The translations under genes were made by a program, and so were the position numbers. A stretch of DNA of 64,000 bases from Piezodorus guildinii (lineage: Eukaryota > Arthropoda > Insecta > Hemiptera > Pentatomidae), in assembly GCA_023052935.1 (NCBI GenBank), contig CM041294.1, positions 156,551,399-156,615,398 on the forward strand, written 5' to 3'. Positions 50,751-62,754 of the stretch are shown here, piece after piece (the stretch's first letter is position 1; the number at the start of each line of letters is the position of its first letter). Under the pieces are notes generated by a model. That model had not been told where the DNA came from. It ran no database searches and saw nothing but the letters and a program-made list of their open reading frames with translations.

Positions 50751-51382
50751 TACTTTCACTTACTATATATAGTAAGGGGAAGTATTGCGATCGTGAAAAT
50801 TTTCGAATTAGAGTTTTCAACGGAAATACACGTTTTAGGGTCCCCTGAGTCCAAATAACCAAGTCCCGCAAAAAGGTCTGTGTGTGTGTGTGTGGTAACT
50901 CCCGGGCGGAAACGGTAAGTCCTATGAAACTGAAATTTCATATTTAAGACAACTATACGCCCGAGATGTGACAAAACTTTTGAACTTACCAGAAGAGGCA
51001 CTTTATACCATGCATTTTGCACCTTTTTTCGATTTTCTCGAAAACGGTTCTGACGATTTTGATTAAACTCCCTATATCAATGTAAAATTTAATGGGCTTT
51101 AATATCATGTAGGTTTTATTTGGATAAAAATGGTATGACAGGGCTTAAATGCCGATATTTTAAATTTTAATTTTGTAGATTCAATAATAATAACTAGATT
51201 ATCTTGTTAACGCTGATGAAAAACAGGTTAATATATAAATTGAATAAATTCGATACCCAACTAAAGGAGAAAACAGAAAAAATATTTTTTTTAATGCAAT
51301 TTTTCCTTTTTGAACATAAGAGCAGTAATTACATGTATGATATACCGTTGGAAAGCTAAAGATTTTAGAAAAAATATCACTT
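50751..51382 (+). repeat. Family Q copy, forward, 3' truncated
   Basis: It starts TTTCACTTACTATATATAG and follows the full Q order as far as CGTTGGAAAGCTAAAGATT and TTAGAAAAAATATC, where the next copy begins in reverse orientation. Confidence 0.85.
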
Positions 51383-52196
51383 TCACTTACCTCCGTTTTT
51401 AAAATCGATTAGAGAATTTTCAAATATGAGTGAAACCATTAAATAATTAGTTAAATGGAATTTATATGGAAAGATGTGTTTTATTAAAAAATCGATTATA
51501 TTTTTATCTAAAATAATCAGTTAGTTGTGTATGAGATAATATTTTTTCTAAAATCTTTAGCTTTCAAACGGTATATCATACATGTATATTACTGTTCTTA
51601 TGTTCAAAAACGAAAAAATTCATTAAAAATATATTTTTTCAGTTTTCTCCTTTAGTTAGATATCGAATTCGTTCAACTTATATATTTATGTGTTTTTCAT
51701 CGGTGGTAACTAGATAATATATTTATTTTTTTATAAAACCTACGAAATTAAAGGTACTTTACAGGAAAAACATGTAAAATATCAGCATTTAAACGCTGTC
51801 AGACCATTTTAATCAGAATGAAAACTACATGATATTAAAGCCCATTAAATTTTACATCGATATAGCGAGTTTAATCAAAATCGTCGGAACCGTTTTTGAG
51901 AAAATCGAAAAAAAGTTAATAATGCATGGTATAATGTGGCTCTTCTGGTAAGCTCATTTTGATGAAAAAGGTTTTGTAACGCCTCGGGCGTATATTTGTC
52001 TTAAATATGAAATTTCAGTTTCATAGGACTTACCGTTTCCACCCGGGAGTTACCACACACACAAACAGACCTTTTTGCGGGACTTGGTTATTTGGACTCA
52101 GGGGGCCCTAAAATGTGCATTTCCGTTGAAAACTGGAATTCGAAAATTTTCACGATCGCAATACTTTCCCTTACTATATATAGTAAGTGAAAGTAA
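51383..52196 (-). repeat. Family Q copy, reverse, complete
   Basis: On plus it starts ACTTTCACTTACC and ends TATATATAGTAAGTGAAAGT. It mirrors the preceding copy, so roughly 630-bp arms face each other across about 170 bp. Confidence 0.85.
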
Positions 52197-52199
52197 AAA

Positions 52200-53745
52200 C
52201 AGACCACTATGGATGAATATTCTACAATGTTTGTATTTTAGAAATTGATAATTTGACCCTGTTGCTGAACTTTTTTAACCTATACGGACCCTTATTTTTA
52301 TTCCATTAACTTCAAATTACCAGAATCTGTAAACAAAGTTTAAAAAGTGTTGATTTTCATCAAAGCGACGAATTCAATGAATGGCTCACTGAATCAATGG
52401 CGTAATGGCTCATTTTTTACACTGATTTACATCACATTCCACGATAGAAGAATAATTTATATACTACAACATTAATGTAATGTTATAAACATGATATATG
52501 TATGTACATGTTACTAAGTGGATTAAAAACGTATTAGCTTAATGTATACCCTCTTTAAGTATTAGCTTGTTTTGATACTTCTGTGATAAGATATTACATG
52601 AACCCATTTGCATCAAGGATTAATTAAGGTTCTGAAATCATGTATTTATTAGATTTCTATTTCTTATAAAATAGGGGTACTCACTACGTTTGCTATAGCA
52701 TGCTATTTGTGTTATTTTGCTAAACCCGTCGAGTTTCTACAGTTATTTCCTGTATAAAATTGATGGGTTTAAATCTTTTAAAAATCCATTTTCGGATTGA
52801 TTTTAGTTTCAATATGGATTTTAAAAAAAAACATTAAACGGATCGATTTTACACAAAATGTTCAATATGCTCTGCTAATGGAAATTTAATTACTGTTAAA
52901 ATGATCAAGATATTAATACTTTTTGAATAATGTTTTTTTTTTCGTTATAACTTTTATCCTAATTTTTCTTTAAAACGGATTTCATCTATGAGGTCTGTTC
53001 CCTTCTTGCTGAGATACAAGGGAGAACATGCCTAGAACGTTTTTTCTTTTCTAACAAGCCTCGGCCAGAACGAAAAAATGCTTACTGCGCATGCTCAGCC
53101 AAACCTTAAAAACAAATAAGCAGCGTGGGAATAAACGAATGGATAGTTAAAGCGTAATTAAAGCCTTTGTTCTGACCAATTTGTTCTCCTAATCGAAACA
53201 CTGATTTAGATTATAATAACATTTTAATAAGAAAAATAGTGGATATTCATTTATCAAAAATTATATTTACGTAAAATAATTATATCTGCCACCTTATAGA
53301 GGCATTCATAAACCTTCATTTTAAAAGGCCGGTAGTCGTTAATTCATTTTATTATAAATAATAAGATTAATTAACTTGTAATACAACTTATAAGGTAAAA
53401 AATAAATAACTTATTTGTTATTATTTTAATATCTTGTTCCTTATTTCCTATTTAATAATTCAGTTTTTTGAGCGGTGACATTTTCCTCTGAAAGGCCATA
53501 AAGAGATTATTGCGTAAACATACTGATAAATACAAAACCATCTGTATTTGGCCGTGCACGTCATCGTATCTTTTTTTATGGTGCATACCTCTTTGTAAAC
53601 ATACCGTAATTTTGTTTCTATGCAGGTGTGTGGGCGATTGGTAAAACTGTTATAGGATTTATGACGTCAGAGTGGTGTAACCGATTATTTATTATTCCGT
53701 TAATCTTTATCAGGATTTAAACCTTGATTTTGAATTCACCTACAG
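52200..53745. other. Intergenic DNA, nothing coding recognised
   Basis: AT-rich with a GC bump near 52985-53100 (TGCGCATGCTCAGCC) and a perfect CRE octamer TGACGTCA at 53662-53669. No exon or repeat was recognised, so I cannot say whether these mark a promoter. Confidence 0.4.
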
Positions 53746-53748
53746 GCA

Positions 53749-53774
53749 CTATATATATATATATATATATATAC
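53749..53774. repeat. (TA)n microsatellite
   Basis: A run of TA repeats, followed directly by ACTGCAGGTCAAAAGTTTG. Confidence 0.9.
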
Positions 53775-54308
53775 TGCAGGTCAAAAGTTTGAGACAACCT
53801 ATGATTTACATCAATAATAACCTCTATGAATACCTGAATAAAATAATAAGGTTTATTATTATTATTTGCATTTATAAAAAAAAAAAAATGCTAATTAGGT
53901 GTAAGAAAGGTTTGTGATTATCGTAAATAACGAGAAATAATTTGATTAAATATAATTATTACTAAGACTTCTAACGTGATAAAAATAAATTATAATAAAC
54001 AATGTGATATTTATGTCTGGATCTATATTTACAGTCTAGTAATCCCCTAAAGGGAATAGAGATGATAAATTATATTCTTAGTTTTATTTATTTATTAACG
54101 GTTGCCAAAGTTGAAAGAAGTTCATAGGTAATTTGTGTATAATGTAATTGTGCTATGTAATTTTGATGGTATAATTAAGAGATTGATCATTTCAAAAGTA
54201 AATATATTTTTTTACTTGCAGATAAAATTGTTTTCTGCCCATGAATATGTCATTATAGCCGAAACGTTGTGAAGTTAAATATCAGCCATCAGGCTACAGA
54301 TTTATTCT

Positions 54309-54311
<3 letters not shown>

Positions 54312-54370
<59 letters not shown>
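54312..54370. repeat. (TA)n microsatellite
   Basis: Two long TA tracts interrupted once near 54343, in DNA with no recognised gene. Confidence 0.9.
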
Positions 54371-54375
<5 letters not shown>

Positions 54376-55320
54376 TTATTAAATTATTCCTCAGCCAAAT
54401 CCCTGTCGATCTTCGCCGGCCCACCACATCATCTTCCAAAAGTCCCCTACCAGCCATACTCTCCATTATTCCATCTGACTCGCAATCTTTCTCACCTTCT
54501 TCTTCCACTATCAGTTTCCTAACCCATTATCTGCTTTCGGACCCATCCTTCTGCCCCTGGAACAGCATCTGAGCCGTCGCTCTTCACTGACCTCAAGGAT
54601 ATCCTTTGTTACATCCACTTTCTTCCTTACGATGTAGTTTCTGACACTTTAATCTTCAATATTCATGCTCCTCTTCTTTAAAAATCCATTTCCAGAAAAG
54701 ATTTTTTTTTGCCATGGGTCTTGCAGATGGGCCATGCCTTCGTTCTTTATAGTTATACTCTTTACCAAGGCCTTGTTGGTTTCTTTTATTTATTAACTTA
54801 TTTATTTTTTTTTGGTAGGATATTATTACTTCATAGTACGGAATCATACATTCCCACAGCTTTTTCGCCGTGATTAGAGATCCTTTGTCGTTTTACATAT
54901 CTTTTCTACCTCTACTTTGTATCATGGATCTCAGGTAGTAGAATTGGTCCATTGGACTCAGATGTGAATTCTTCACTCTCCGTGCGCATTTATTTAGTTT
55001 TATTATAGTTAATTTCAAGACCTCCTTGTTAACTATATTGCATATAAGATTAATAATCCAAGAAGATGTTAACTCAAATTCATACTTGTATTGGATTGTT
55101 TCTGTTTCAACTCAATCAAATACAAATTTTCAACCCACTAATTAAATTTTAGAGCGCCTGCAAGTAAGTAAGCAAAGCAAAACCGAAAGAAAAATTATAA
55201 CAGAATTTTATATTGAAAATTTCTCCCAATTCTGTGGGTTTATTCTGAAAAGGATACAACCATACATCCTGAATTTCAGATCTTTGTTTCAAAGCGGGAC
55301 GCTGGACACGAAATGGGAAA
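54376..55320. other. Unassigned stretch, possible LINE debris
   Basis: 54390-54660 is Pro/Ser/Leu-rich in a plus frame (SDPSFCPWNSI-like) and the minus frames near 55050-54660 are also partly open. They look like retroelement debris, but I cannot align them to a named domain. No host exon is evident. Confidence 0.25.
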
Positions 55321-55325
55321 TATAT

Positions 55326-55820
55326 CCTGGGTTGTTAAATAAGTTCAAAGCACTTTTCAATATTTCAATTTAATCCTCTCTGTATTTAAAAAATCATGTT
55401 TACTTGGTCAATAATGTTTAAATATTCTGAAAAAAAGATTAATTAATGCGCTTTCATGCATCAGTTTCAACCGAGATTTCTCAACTTTAAGCGGTATTTT
55501 TCTTGCTCAAAATGAAAGATAAAACAATTAATTTTCAGTATTGAATGACTTTTTATTTATAAAAAAGAAAATCTGCTGCGCAGACGGTTAACAAAATTAG
55601 CAGTGTGTATGGCAATGACGGCTTAAGAGAAAGCACCATCCTTAAGTGGTTTGATCGGTTCAGAAATTTTGACTTGCAAGACGCAAAGTTGATGATGACA
55701 ACATGTGATTGATCAAAATGGACCATATATAATTTATTAAAAATATTTTCAAGAATCCGAAGTTTATATTAAAATCACGAAAAAAAAAAAAAAAAGCTAA
55801 GAACTTATTTTACAACCCAA
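55326..55820 (+). mobile_element. Short mariner derivative with both inverted ends
   Basis: The left end CTGGGTTGTTAAATAAGTTC (55328) and the right end GAACTTATTTTACAACCCAA (55801-55820) are inverted copies with few mismatches, next to TA. Inside, 55560-55700 encodes a mariner-type HTH (YGNDGLRESTILKWFDRF); the catalytic domain is absent. It is a separate subfamily from the other mariner copies. Confidence 0.75.
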
Positions 55821-55839
55821 TATATATATATATATAAAG

Positions 55840-56460
55840 TGGCTCCTTCTCTCTATTTGCAGACAATATTTCCTAGAATCATACCTTTACCAAACCATCA
55901 ACTCCCAGCTACCTCCCTATATCTATATAGGGACTTCTGCAATTTAAATCATCAGTCCTCTCCCTCCAAACAAGATCGCGCCATTCCGACCTTTACATTC
56001 CTACCTATAGAACAACAACTTTTGATTATTCCTTTCTTGTCCGCTCTACTACTCTCTGGAATTCCCTACCTGGGCATATCCGCAATGCTTCTTCTCTACC
56101 ATGATTCAAGTTCCAGCTGTTCCAGTACCTACTGTCATCCCAAACAGACGCTCAACAACCCTGATATTTCAAATCAAATATCAATTCAAGAAGAAAATTT
56201 ATTATTTATTTTTCATATGTTATTTAGTTAATTGATCAATTATTATGAATCAGTTTCAATGTTTAACACATTAATCTATCAGAAGTTATTTATTTATTCT
56301 ATCCTTTTGTTTTATTGTGTACTTTGATCCATTCTTTTCTTGTTATATCATTGTAAATAAGAACTAATTATAATTCTTTGGTCTTGTGGCCAGACAAATT
56401 GTATATGTTAATTGTACATATTAATTGTTCTTAAGGGACCCTGTCCCAGAATAATTTTTT
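55840..56460 (+). pseudogene. 3' end of a CR1/L2-like LINE
   Basis: A plus frame reads VLSLQTRSRHSDL, then IPTYRTTTFDYSFLVRSTT and LWNSLPGHIRNASSLP, a stop, FKFQLFQYLL and the final stop near 56162. The F-x-R-x-x-x-LWNSLP-x-x-I motif is typical of ORF2 C termini in CR1/L2/jockey-like LINEs. The 3' UTR follows to about 56455 and ends CCCTGTCCCAGAATAA. Other frames over this stretch are shadows. The RT itself is missing. Confidence 0.7.
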
Positions 56461-56469
56461 TTTCTATTC

Positions 56470-56496
56470 TATTCTCTCTCTCTCTCTCTCTCTCTC

Positions 56497-56556
<60 letters not shown>
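56470..56556. repeat. (TC)n-(TA)n microsatellite
   Basis: TC repeats run into a long TA tract just after the LINE 3' end. Confidence 0.95.
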
Positions 56557-56559
<3 letters not shown>

Positions 56560-57555
56560 ACGCACATAAACCGTGATCTAAGGGTTATGAAACTCTCTAT
56601 CGCTTTAAGTAATTTTTTTTTTTTTTTCAGAAACAATATTACTAAAAACGTTATCCGAAACTAAATGTACATAAACATTTCTATTTTGTCGTTGATAACA
56701 TGATTTCATGTATATATTTATTTATATATGATATGATTTTATGTATATATGTATTAATATATTTATATTAATAATAGAAAACAAAGTATAGGCGTCGAAT
56801 ATAGAATGAGGTCATTGACAGGTTGCTATGGCTTTACTTTCCTGTGGTTGAAATAAATCGATACTCAGCTCGAGTTAGCTATGTCATAAGTTTTAGTTTC
56901 GCAATTCATACCTATTGTCTATTATTAAAGTATCTGACACACTGGCGTTATTTAGTCTTTTATTAATTTGTAAAAATATAAAACTCTGATGTAGATATCA
57001 ATATCGTTTAAGGTGTAATTTTTACACCTATTTCTAGCTGTTAAAAGTAAAATCTTACGTTTTTAAATAAAACAAAATATTAGTTTTATCACGATTAACA
57101 GTTTATTGTGAATGGAGTATGTGGGTTGAACAAAAAAAAAAAACCAAACCCATTCTTCCAATAACTATTTGTATTTAAAATATTAAAAATAAAATTCTTG
57201 CTATAGCTCTTGATATTAATAAAAAGTTTCAACCAATATATCATATAATTATCCAAATAATATTAAGATATGTGTACAATTTTTTTTTTTTTTTCTTTTT
57301 AAATTGGTCTGTAAGGACTACTTAAATAACATTTGATATGGCTTCCAAAAAATTTTTTTGGAACCATTCATCCAATCCTTACAATTGCAATGCAAGACCC
57401 CTCTAAAAAAAAAAAAAAAAAAAATCTTGCATATACAAGCCTTAGATTTTATCTACAGAGCACACAAGTAATTGAACACCGGGTTTAAAAATTGTATTTC
57501 TTTCCAAAAGTTCCTAATTTCGTTCCTTAAAAATATCATATTTCAACATCTACCT
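56560..57555. other. AT-rich DNA, nothing recognised
   Basis: Homopolymer T and A runs only; no open frame or shared repeat was found. Confidence 0.5.
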
Positions 57556-57559
57556 CTAT

Positions 57560-58165
57560 AACTCCAGCGCGAAAACGAAAAGTCATATTAAACTGAAATT
57601 GCACATTTAAGACAAATGTACGCCCGAGATGTAGAAAAAAACTTTTCCATAAAAATCAGTTTACCAGAAGAGCCACTTTGTACTATGCATTTTGTACATT
57701 TTTTCGATTTTTTCAAAAACGGCTTCAACGATTTTGATTAAACTCGCTATATCGATGTAAAATTTAATGGGCTTTAACATCATGTAGGTTTCATTCTGAT
57801 TAAAATAGTTTGACGAGGCTTAAGTGCGGATATTTTAAATTTTCTTCCTCTAAAGTACCTTTAATTTTCTTAGATTTTATGAAAATAACAATATTATCTT
57901 ATTGCCACTGGTGAAAAACAGGTAAATATATCAATTGAATGAATTCGATACCCAACTACAGAAAAAAACTAAAAAAATATTTGTTTAATGCAATTTTTTG
58001 TTTTTAAGCATAAAAACAGCAATAAACATGTATAATATACCGTTGGAAAGCTAAAGATTTTAGAAAAAAATATTAAAAAATATTATCTTATACATAACAT
58101 TGTAAAAGTTAATAAAGAGTAATGAAAATCCGATATAACTAACTGATTATTTTAGATAATAATGT
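57560..58165 (+). repeat. Family Q copy, both ends truncated
   Basis: It runs from the GCGCGAAAACGAAAAGTC region through TTTAACATCATGTAGGTTTC, CCGTTGGAAAGCTAAAGA and AACTGATTATTTTAGATAA. The terminal inverted motifs are missing. Confidence 0.8.
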
Positions 58166-58169
58166 AATA

Positions 58170-58640
58170 ATAATGTGTGAGTGTTAAGTCTTTTTCATTT
58201 TATTCAATTTCAGAACAATAATAAAAACAAAATACCTAGAATATAATGTGATCTATAAAAACTTTGTATTCATATTTCTTAAAATATATGACTGAAATAA
58301 TAATGTGAAAAAATACATAACGACTTAAATAATTATAAGAAAGTTTTTATGTTTTATCAAAATTAACCGACTCAAGGCATAAATAATCCGACGCCATATT
58401 CGAACTCTTTTCTGGCATAGTGTGACCACTTTTCTTTGAATCTTTGGCTTTTTATGTGTAATCATTAGTCATAAGGAATACAAGTTTGCACAATTTTTAG
58501 GAATGCCCTCAGTCTGTCGGTAATAGAGGGAAAACCCACAGCGCCCTGGGACAGTGACTGAAGAGGATCACTTCTTCCTTTCGAAATCTTTGGTTCTAAC
58601 TTTTACTCTGAGGATTTCATAGTTTTCTATAACTTATTTT
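58170..58640. other. AT-rich DNA, nothing recognised
   Basis: No frame or repeat recognised. A GC-richer patch lies near 58500-58600 (GGAAAACCCACAGCGCCCTG). Confidence 0.4.
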
Positions 58641-58738
58641 ATAAATAAATATATATAATGATAATAATAAATTTTTTAGTTATTCTGGGACTGGGCCCTT
58701 AGAATAACATTACTGGAAAATTAAATAAAAACCTTAGA

Positions 58739-58740
<2 letters not shown>
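58640..58740 (-). repeat. CR1/L2-like LINE 3' tail, reverse
   Basis: On minus TTCTAAGGGCCCAGTCCCAG with AATAAC matches the 3' terminus at 56430-56455. Only the tail remains, as expected of a severely 5' truncated copy. Confidence 0.55.

Positions 58741-58788
<48 letters not shown>
58741..58788. repeat. (TA)n microsatellite
   Basis: A TA tract directly before an S2 SINE. Confidence 0.9.
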
Positions 58789-58790
<2 letters not shown>

Positions 58791-59060
58791 GGAGCGACGT
58801 GGTCAAGTGGATAGAGCACTAGTCTGCTTTGCTCCGAGTCTTAGGTTCGCATCCCGGCTGTGGTGGAATATTATTTATTCTGTTAATTCTGTCGGGGAGC
58901 GACCCTAGGGTATGGAGACCCCTCTGGGGCAGACTCAGCCTCTATAAAGTGGGTACCCAAATTAATTGGGGAAAAACCTGGCGGCTGAGCGCGATTAAGG
59001 CCTAATCACCTCATTGCACTGCCGTTGGCCTTGAAACAGTACGAATCTCTATTTGTAAAA
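58789..59060 (+). repeat. SINE S2 copy inside TA repeats
   Basis: The head GGGGAGCGACGTGGTCAAGT with GATAGAGCACTAGTCTGC, and the body CCCTAGGGTATGGAGACC and TTGGCCTTGAAACAGTACG, match 30517-30840. The last third, including the T tail, is replaced by TATA repeats. Confidence 0.87.
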
Positions 59061-59061
59061 G

Positions 59062-59063
<2 letters not shown>

Positions 59064-59127
<64 letters not shown>
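59064..59127. repeat. (TA)n microsatellite
   Basis: A long TA tract; with 58741-58788 it brackets the SINE, so the SINE probably inserted into one array. Confidence 0.9.
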
Positions 59128-59133
<6 letters not shown>

Positions 59134-59850
59134 CTCGTTGACCCAGTAAATGTTGTTCGGCCATATAAATTATTTCTAGTGAAATACAAAAAAAAAAACA
59201 ACAACAAAAATAACGAATGTATTGTAAGTGTGTGTGGTTGGGTCCTATATGATATAACAGTTGAAAGAATTTGATGACCAACGTATTTAACAGCCTCCTA
59301 TGCCCAAGATCCTAGGTTCAAACCCGCAGGAGGCCCTAGGACTTTTTAATGGGAGTAATTAGCCACAGCAGTATAAAGGGACGTTGAATAAATAAACAAA
59401 ACAACTTATTTAACGTAAATCAGATGTTTACAAAGAAACTTAATAATTTTTTTATTAACATTAGTTATAAATGTATGTTAACTATAAGTTTTTTTAATAG
59501 TTCTTTAACAGCTGAAGTAAGTGAAAGTCGTGTGTTGCCGAATGTTTATAATAAGAACGAAAGTTAAATTATTTGGAAATTGTTCATAAAAAATGCTAAA
59601 ATAGCGATTAAAAAATTAAAGGGTTGGAGAAGGAGGGTGAAAATTTGGCGTTAAGGGTATTTTTTTCTGCCAAATAAAAAAACATTTTCGTGATTTTTTT
59701 TCTGTATAGATTCATCCGAACTACCTAGCGGCATGAAATATACTTCTCATTCCTACTAAATAATAAATTTCATAAATATCGGTCGAACCGTTCCGGAGGA
59801 GTACGACCACAAACACAGGGACACGAGATTTTTATATATTATATGTTTAT
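59128..59850 (+). repeat. Composite repeat carrying an S3 SINE and Q tail
   Basis: It starts TCGTTGACCCAGTAAATGTT and ends with the block CGTTCCGGAGGAGTACGACC, then CACGAGATTTTTATATATTA. These flanking words are widespread in insect repeats. Inside lie an S3 copy (59276-59400) and the tail of a Q copy (to about 59545, GTAAGTGAAAGTCGTGTGTT). Confidence 0.5.
59276..59400 (+). repeat. SINE S3 short copy
   Basis: AGCCTCCTATGCCCAAGATC, box B-like GGTTCAAACCC and GCCACAGCAGTATAAAGG lead to GAATAAATAAACAAAAC. The middle third of the family is missing. Confidence 0.7.
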
Positions 59851-59853
59851 ATA

Positions 59854-60772
59854 TTGGATTGTTTCACACGAAATGTCCGTTTTTATAGTTTCTGAAATAC
59901 ATAAAGGATTTTGCCAGTCTCTGTTGTTTTCTTCCGAATGTTTACATATTTAAAGTAAACAGTTAATAATCCTCTACATTTGGATTATAAACATTAGCTT
60001 CCCAATCGATTACCCACATTTTAGTGTACCTCCAAATATGAATATGGAAACACGCGATGTTCGAATAATAATTTTAATACGAGCTTAAACTCGGCTATTC
60101 AGCAGCTGAGGCCGCTAGAAATATTTTTCTAGCGTTTCAGGAAGGGAGTGTTAATGAACGGACCATTCGTCGTTGGTTTGCTAAGTTTTCAGCTGGGGAT
60201 ACCGACTTGGAAAACTTGCCCCGAGGAAGACCTCCGTCCGTAATAGACAACGATGTCCTCAAACACACAGTAGAAGGAACCCCCTACCAAACAGTTAAAG
60301 GACTCTCAGCACAACTAAATGCAAGTGCATCTACCGTTTCCAGACATTTAATGTGTATTGGGAAAGTAAAAAATACATAGGTACCTCATGATCTCACTGA
60401 GCGGCAGCAAGACCCCATGTTTCAAAACATACCGTGCAAAAATTGAAAGAACTGGGCTATGAAGTTCTTCCGCACCCACCATATTCTTCCGACTTGTCTC
60501 CAACAGGTTACCACCTGTTCAGGAATTTAGACAAGTTCATCAAAGGAAAACTTTTTGTTAATGATGATCAAGTGAAAAGTGCGTTTTGAGATTTTGTTTC
60601 ACTTCAAAGCTCAGAGTTTTTCAGGTCGGGAATAAAAAAGTTGGTGTCACGTAGGAAAAAAATTGTAGAAAGAGATGGTAAATACTTCGAATAAAATTAT
60701 CTTGTTTTCATATTGTATTTTTAATAAAAATCCTTTACCTTGAAAACGGACATTTCATGTGACACAACCCAA
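59854..60772 (+). mobile_element. Mariner deletion derivative, copy c (both ends kept)
   Basis: This 919-bp copy lies between TA dinucleotides. Inverted ends: left TTGGATTGTTTCACACGAAA, right TTTCATGTGACACAACCCAA, followed inward by TGTCCGTTTT on both. The HTH part (VNERTIRRWFAKF, ENLPRGRPP) and the C-terminal part (KLKELGYEVLPHPPY) are joined at the same GCGGCAGCAAGACCCC point as in copies a and b (60401). Frames are broken. A full mariner would be about 1.3 kb. Confidence 0.9.
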
Positions 60773-61235
60773 TATATTGTCACACATATTTGTTTTCATT
60801 TAATAATTTAATATATTACAACTATAAAATATATCAAGTTGACATTCCATCATTCTCCAAGACTGGACTGGAAAATTGTAAAGCATCTTGATAAGGAGCT
60901 GAGCTGGCAGCAGCATCAGCATTCTCGTTTCCATGGAGACTAAACCTGACGCTACGTCACACGAGGAAGTAGTATCTGTATTTGTCTACATTCGTTTCAC
61001 CCATGAATAATTTATTTCTTTAATGAATGAATTCATTAATTATTTCTTTATACGTATTCTGTCACATTAGTATTATTACACAAATGATTATTCAAAAACA
61101 TGTTATTTTTATCAACTCGATCAGTATTTAACCTGAGTCACTACAATCTGGTGAGTCTTTATTACATACTGCTACAATTATTTACCTATTTATAAAATAT
61201 ATAGTGAAGAAAAGTTTTTAAAATTTTCTAATTCG
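60773..61235. other. Intergenic DNA with an X-box-like and CRE-like word
   Basis: GTTTCCATGGAGAC (60927-60940) fits the RFX X-box pattern and TACGTCAC follows at 60953. The patch 60880-60970 is GC-richer than its neighbours. No exon is visible. Confidence 0.3.
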
Positions 61236-61239
61236 AATT

Positions 61240-61615
61240 TTCACCGCTTTAGCGTCCTCTGAGTCCAAAAGACAAAGTCTCGCAATGACAATTATGTGTG
61301 TCTGTGATAAGTCAAACTCGAAAATGATATGTTTTATAAAACTTAAATGCCATATCTTATAAGCTTACATGTCTGAGATGTTGCAGAAACTTTTTCACTA
61401 AAATGAAAAAAAGAAAAAAAAACAGAAGATATATTTTACACCTTTTTACAGTTTTTCCAAAAAGACATTAACGATTTCGATTAAACTCGCTATGCCTAAA
61501 TAAAATTTTAATGAGTTTTATTCTCATGTAGATTTCATTCTGATTGAAACAGGCTGGAACGGCTTAAATGCGGATTTTTTAAATTTTCTTCTTCTAAAAA
61601 ATAAGCCATTTCAAA
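61240..61615 (+). repeat. Family Q, diverged copy
   Basis: CCTCTGAGTCCAAAAGACAA, CATGTCTGAGATGTTGCAG and TTTATTCTCATGTAGATTTC follow the Q order. The terminal motifs are lost. Confidence 0.65.
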
Positions 61616-61671
61616 TCCAAAGGGAAATGGCATATCACCACTACTAATTTCAAAACGCTATATCTTTTTAC

Positions 61672-62668
61672 TTTCACTTACTATATATAGTAAGGGGAAG
61701 TATTGCGATCGAGAAAATTTTCGAATTCCAGTTTTCAACGGAAATACACGTTTTAGGGTCCCCTGAGTCCAAATAACCAAGTCCCACAAAAAGGTCTGTG
61801 TGTGTGTGTGTAGTAACTCCCGGGCGGAAACGGTAAGTCCTCTGAAACTGAAATTTCATATTTAAGACACATATGCGCCCGAGACGTTACAAAACCTTTT
61901 TCATCAAAATGAGCTTACCAGAAGATCCACTTTATACCATGCATTTTGCACCTTTTTTGATTTTCTCAAAAACGGTTGCGACGATTTTGATTAAACTCCC
62001 TATATCGATGTAAAATTTAATGGCTTTAATATCACGTAGTTTTCATTCTGATTAAAATGGTCTTACAGGGCTTAAATGCCGATATTTTAAATTTTCTTCC
62101 TCTAAAGTACCTTTAATTTTCTTAGATTTTAGCAAAATAATAATATTATCTTTTTACCACAGGTGAAAAACAGGTAAATATATCAAATTCGATATCTAAC
62201 TAAAGGAAAAAACTGAAAAATTATTTTTTTAATGAAATTTTTTGATTTTGAGCATAAAAATAGCAATAAACATGTATAATCATGTTACCACCGATGAAAA
62301 ACACATAAATATATAAGTTGAACGAATTCGATATCTAACTAAAGGAGAAAACTGAAAAAATATTTGTTTAATGCAATTTTTTTATTTTTAACATAGCAAC
62401 AGTTATATCCACGTATAATATACCGTTGGAAAGCTAAAGCTTTTAGAATAAATATTATCTAATGCACAAACTGGTAAAAGTTAATAAAGAGTGATGAAAA
62501 GCCGATAAAACTGATTATTTTAGGTAATAATATAATAATTTTTTTAATAAAACACATGTTTCTATAGAAGTTTAATTTAATTAATTCTTTAATGGTTTCA
62601 CGTATTTTAATCTCTAACTGTAAAAATGGAGGTAAGAGAAAGTCGTGTGTTGCCCGCACCAGATTTTT
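61672..62668 (+). repeat. Family Q copy, most complete
   Basis: It starts ACTTTCACTTACTATATATA, carries the GTGTGTGTGTGT tract and the whole Q core, and ends GGAGGTAAGAGAAAGTCGTG with GCACCAGATTTTT. A segment of about 120 bases is present twice in the second half (62160-62280 and 62281-62420). Short frames in it are not conserved between copies, so it seems non-coding. Confidence 0.85.
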
Positions 62669-62754
62669 TCATTTTGTAGAAAATTTAATTCTCTGTTGCA
62701 TAGTACTAACGACTAAAAACTTTTAGTATCTATTTATTAATCAGCACAAATGTA

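Noticed and set aside
53775..53802. Tc1-type inverted end ACTGCAGGTCAAAAGTTTGA
   Set aside because: No matching inverted partner was found downstream, so it may be a solo end or chance.
55839..56231. 130-codon open frame on plus
   Set aside because: It is a shadow: the conserved LWNSLP-type LINE sequence lies in another frame of the same strand.
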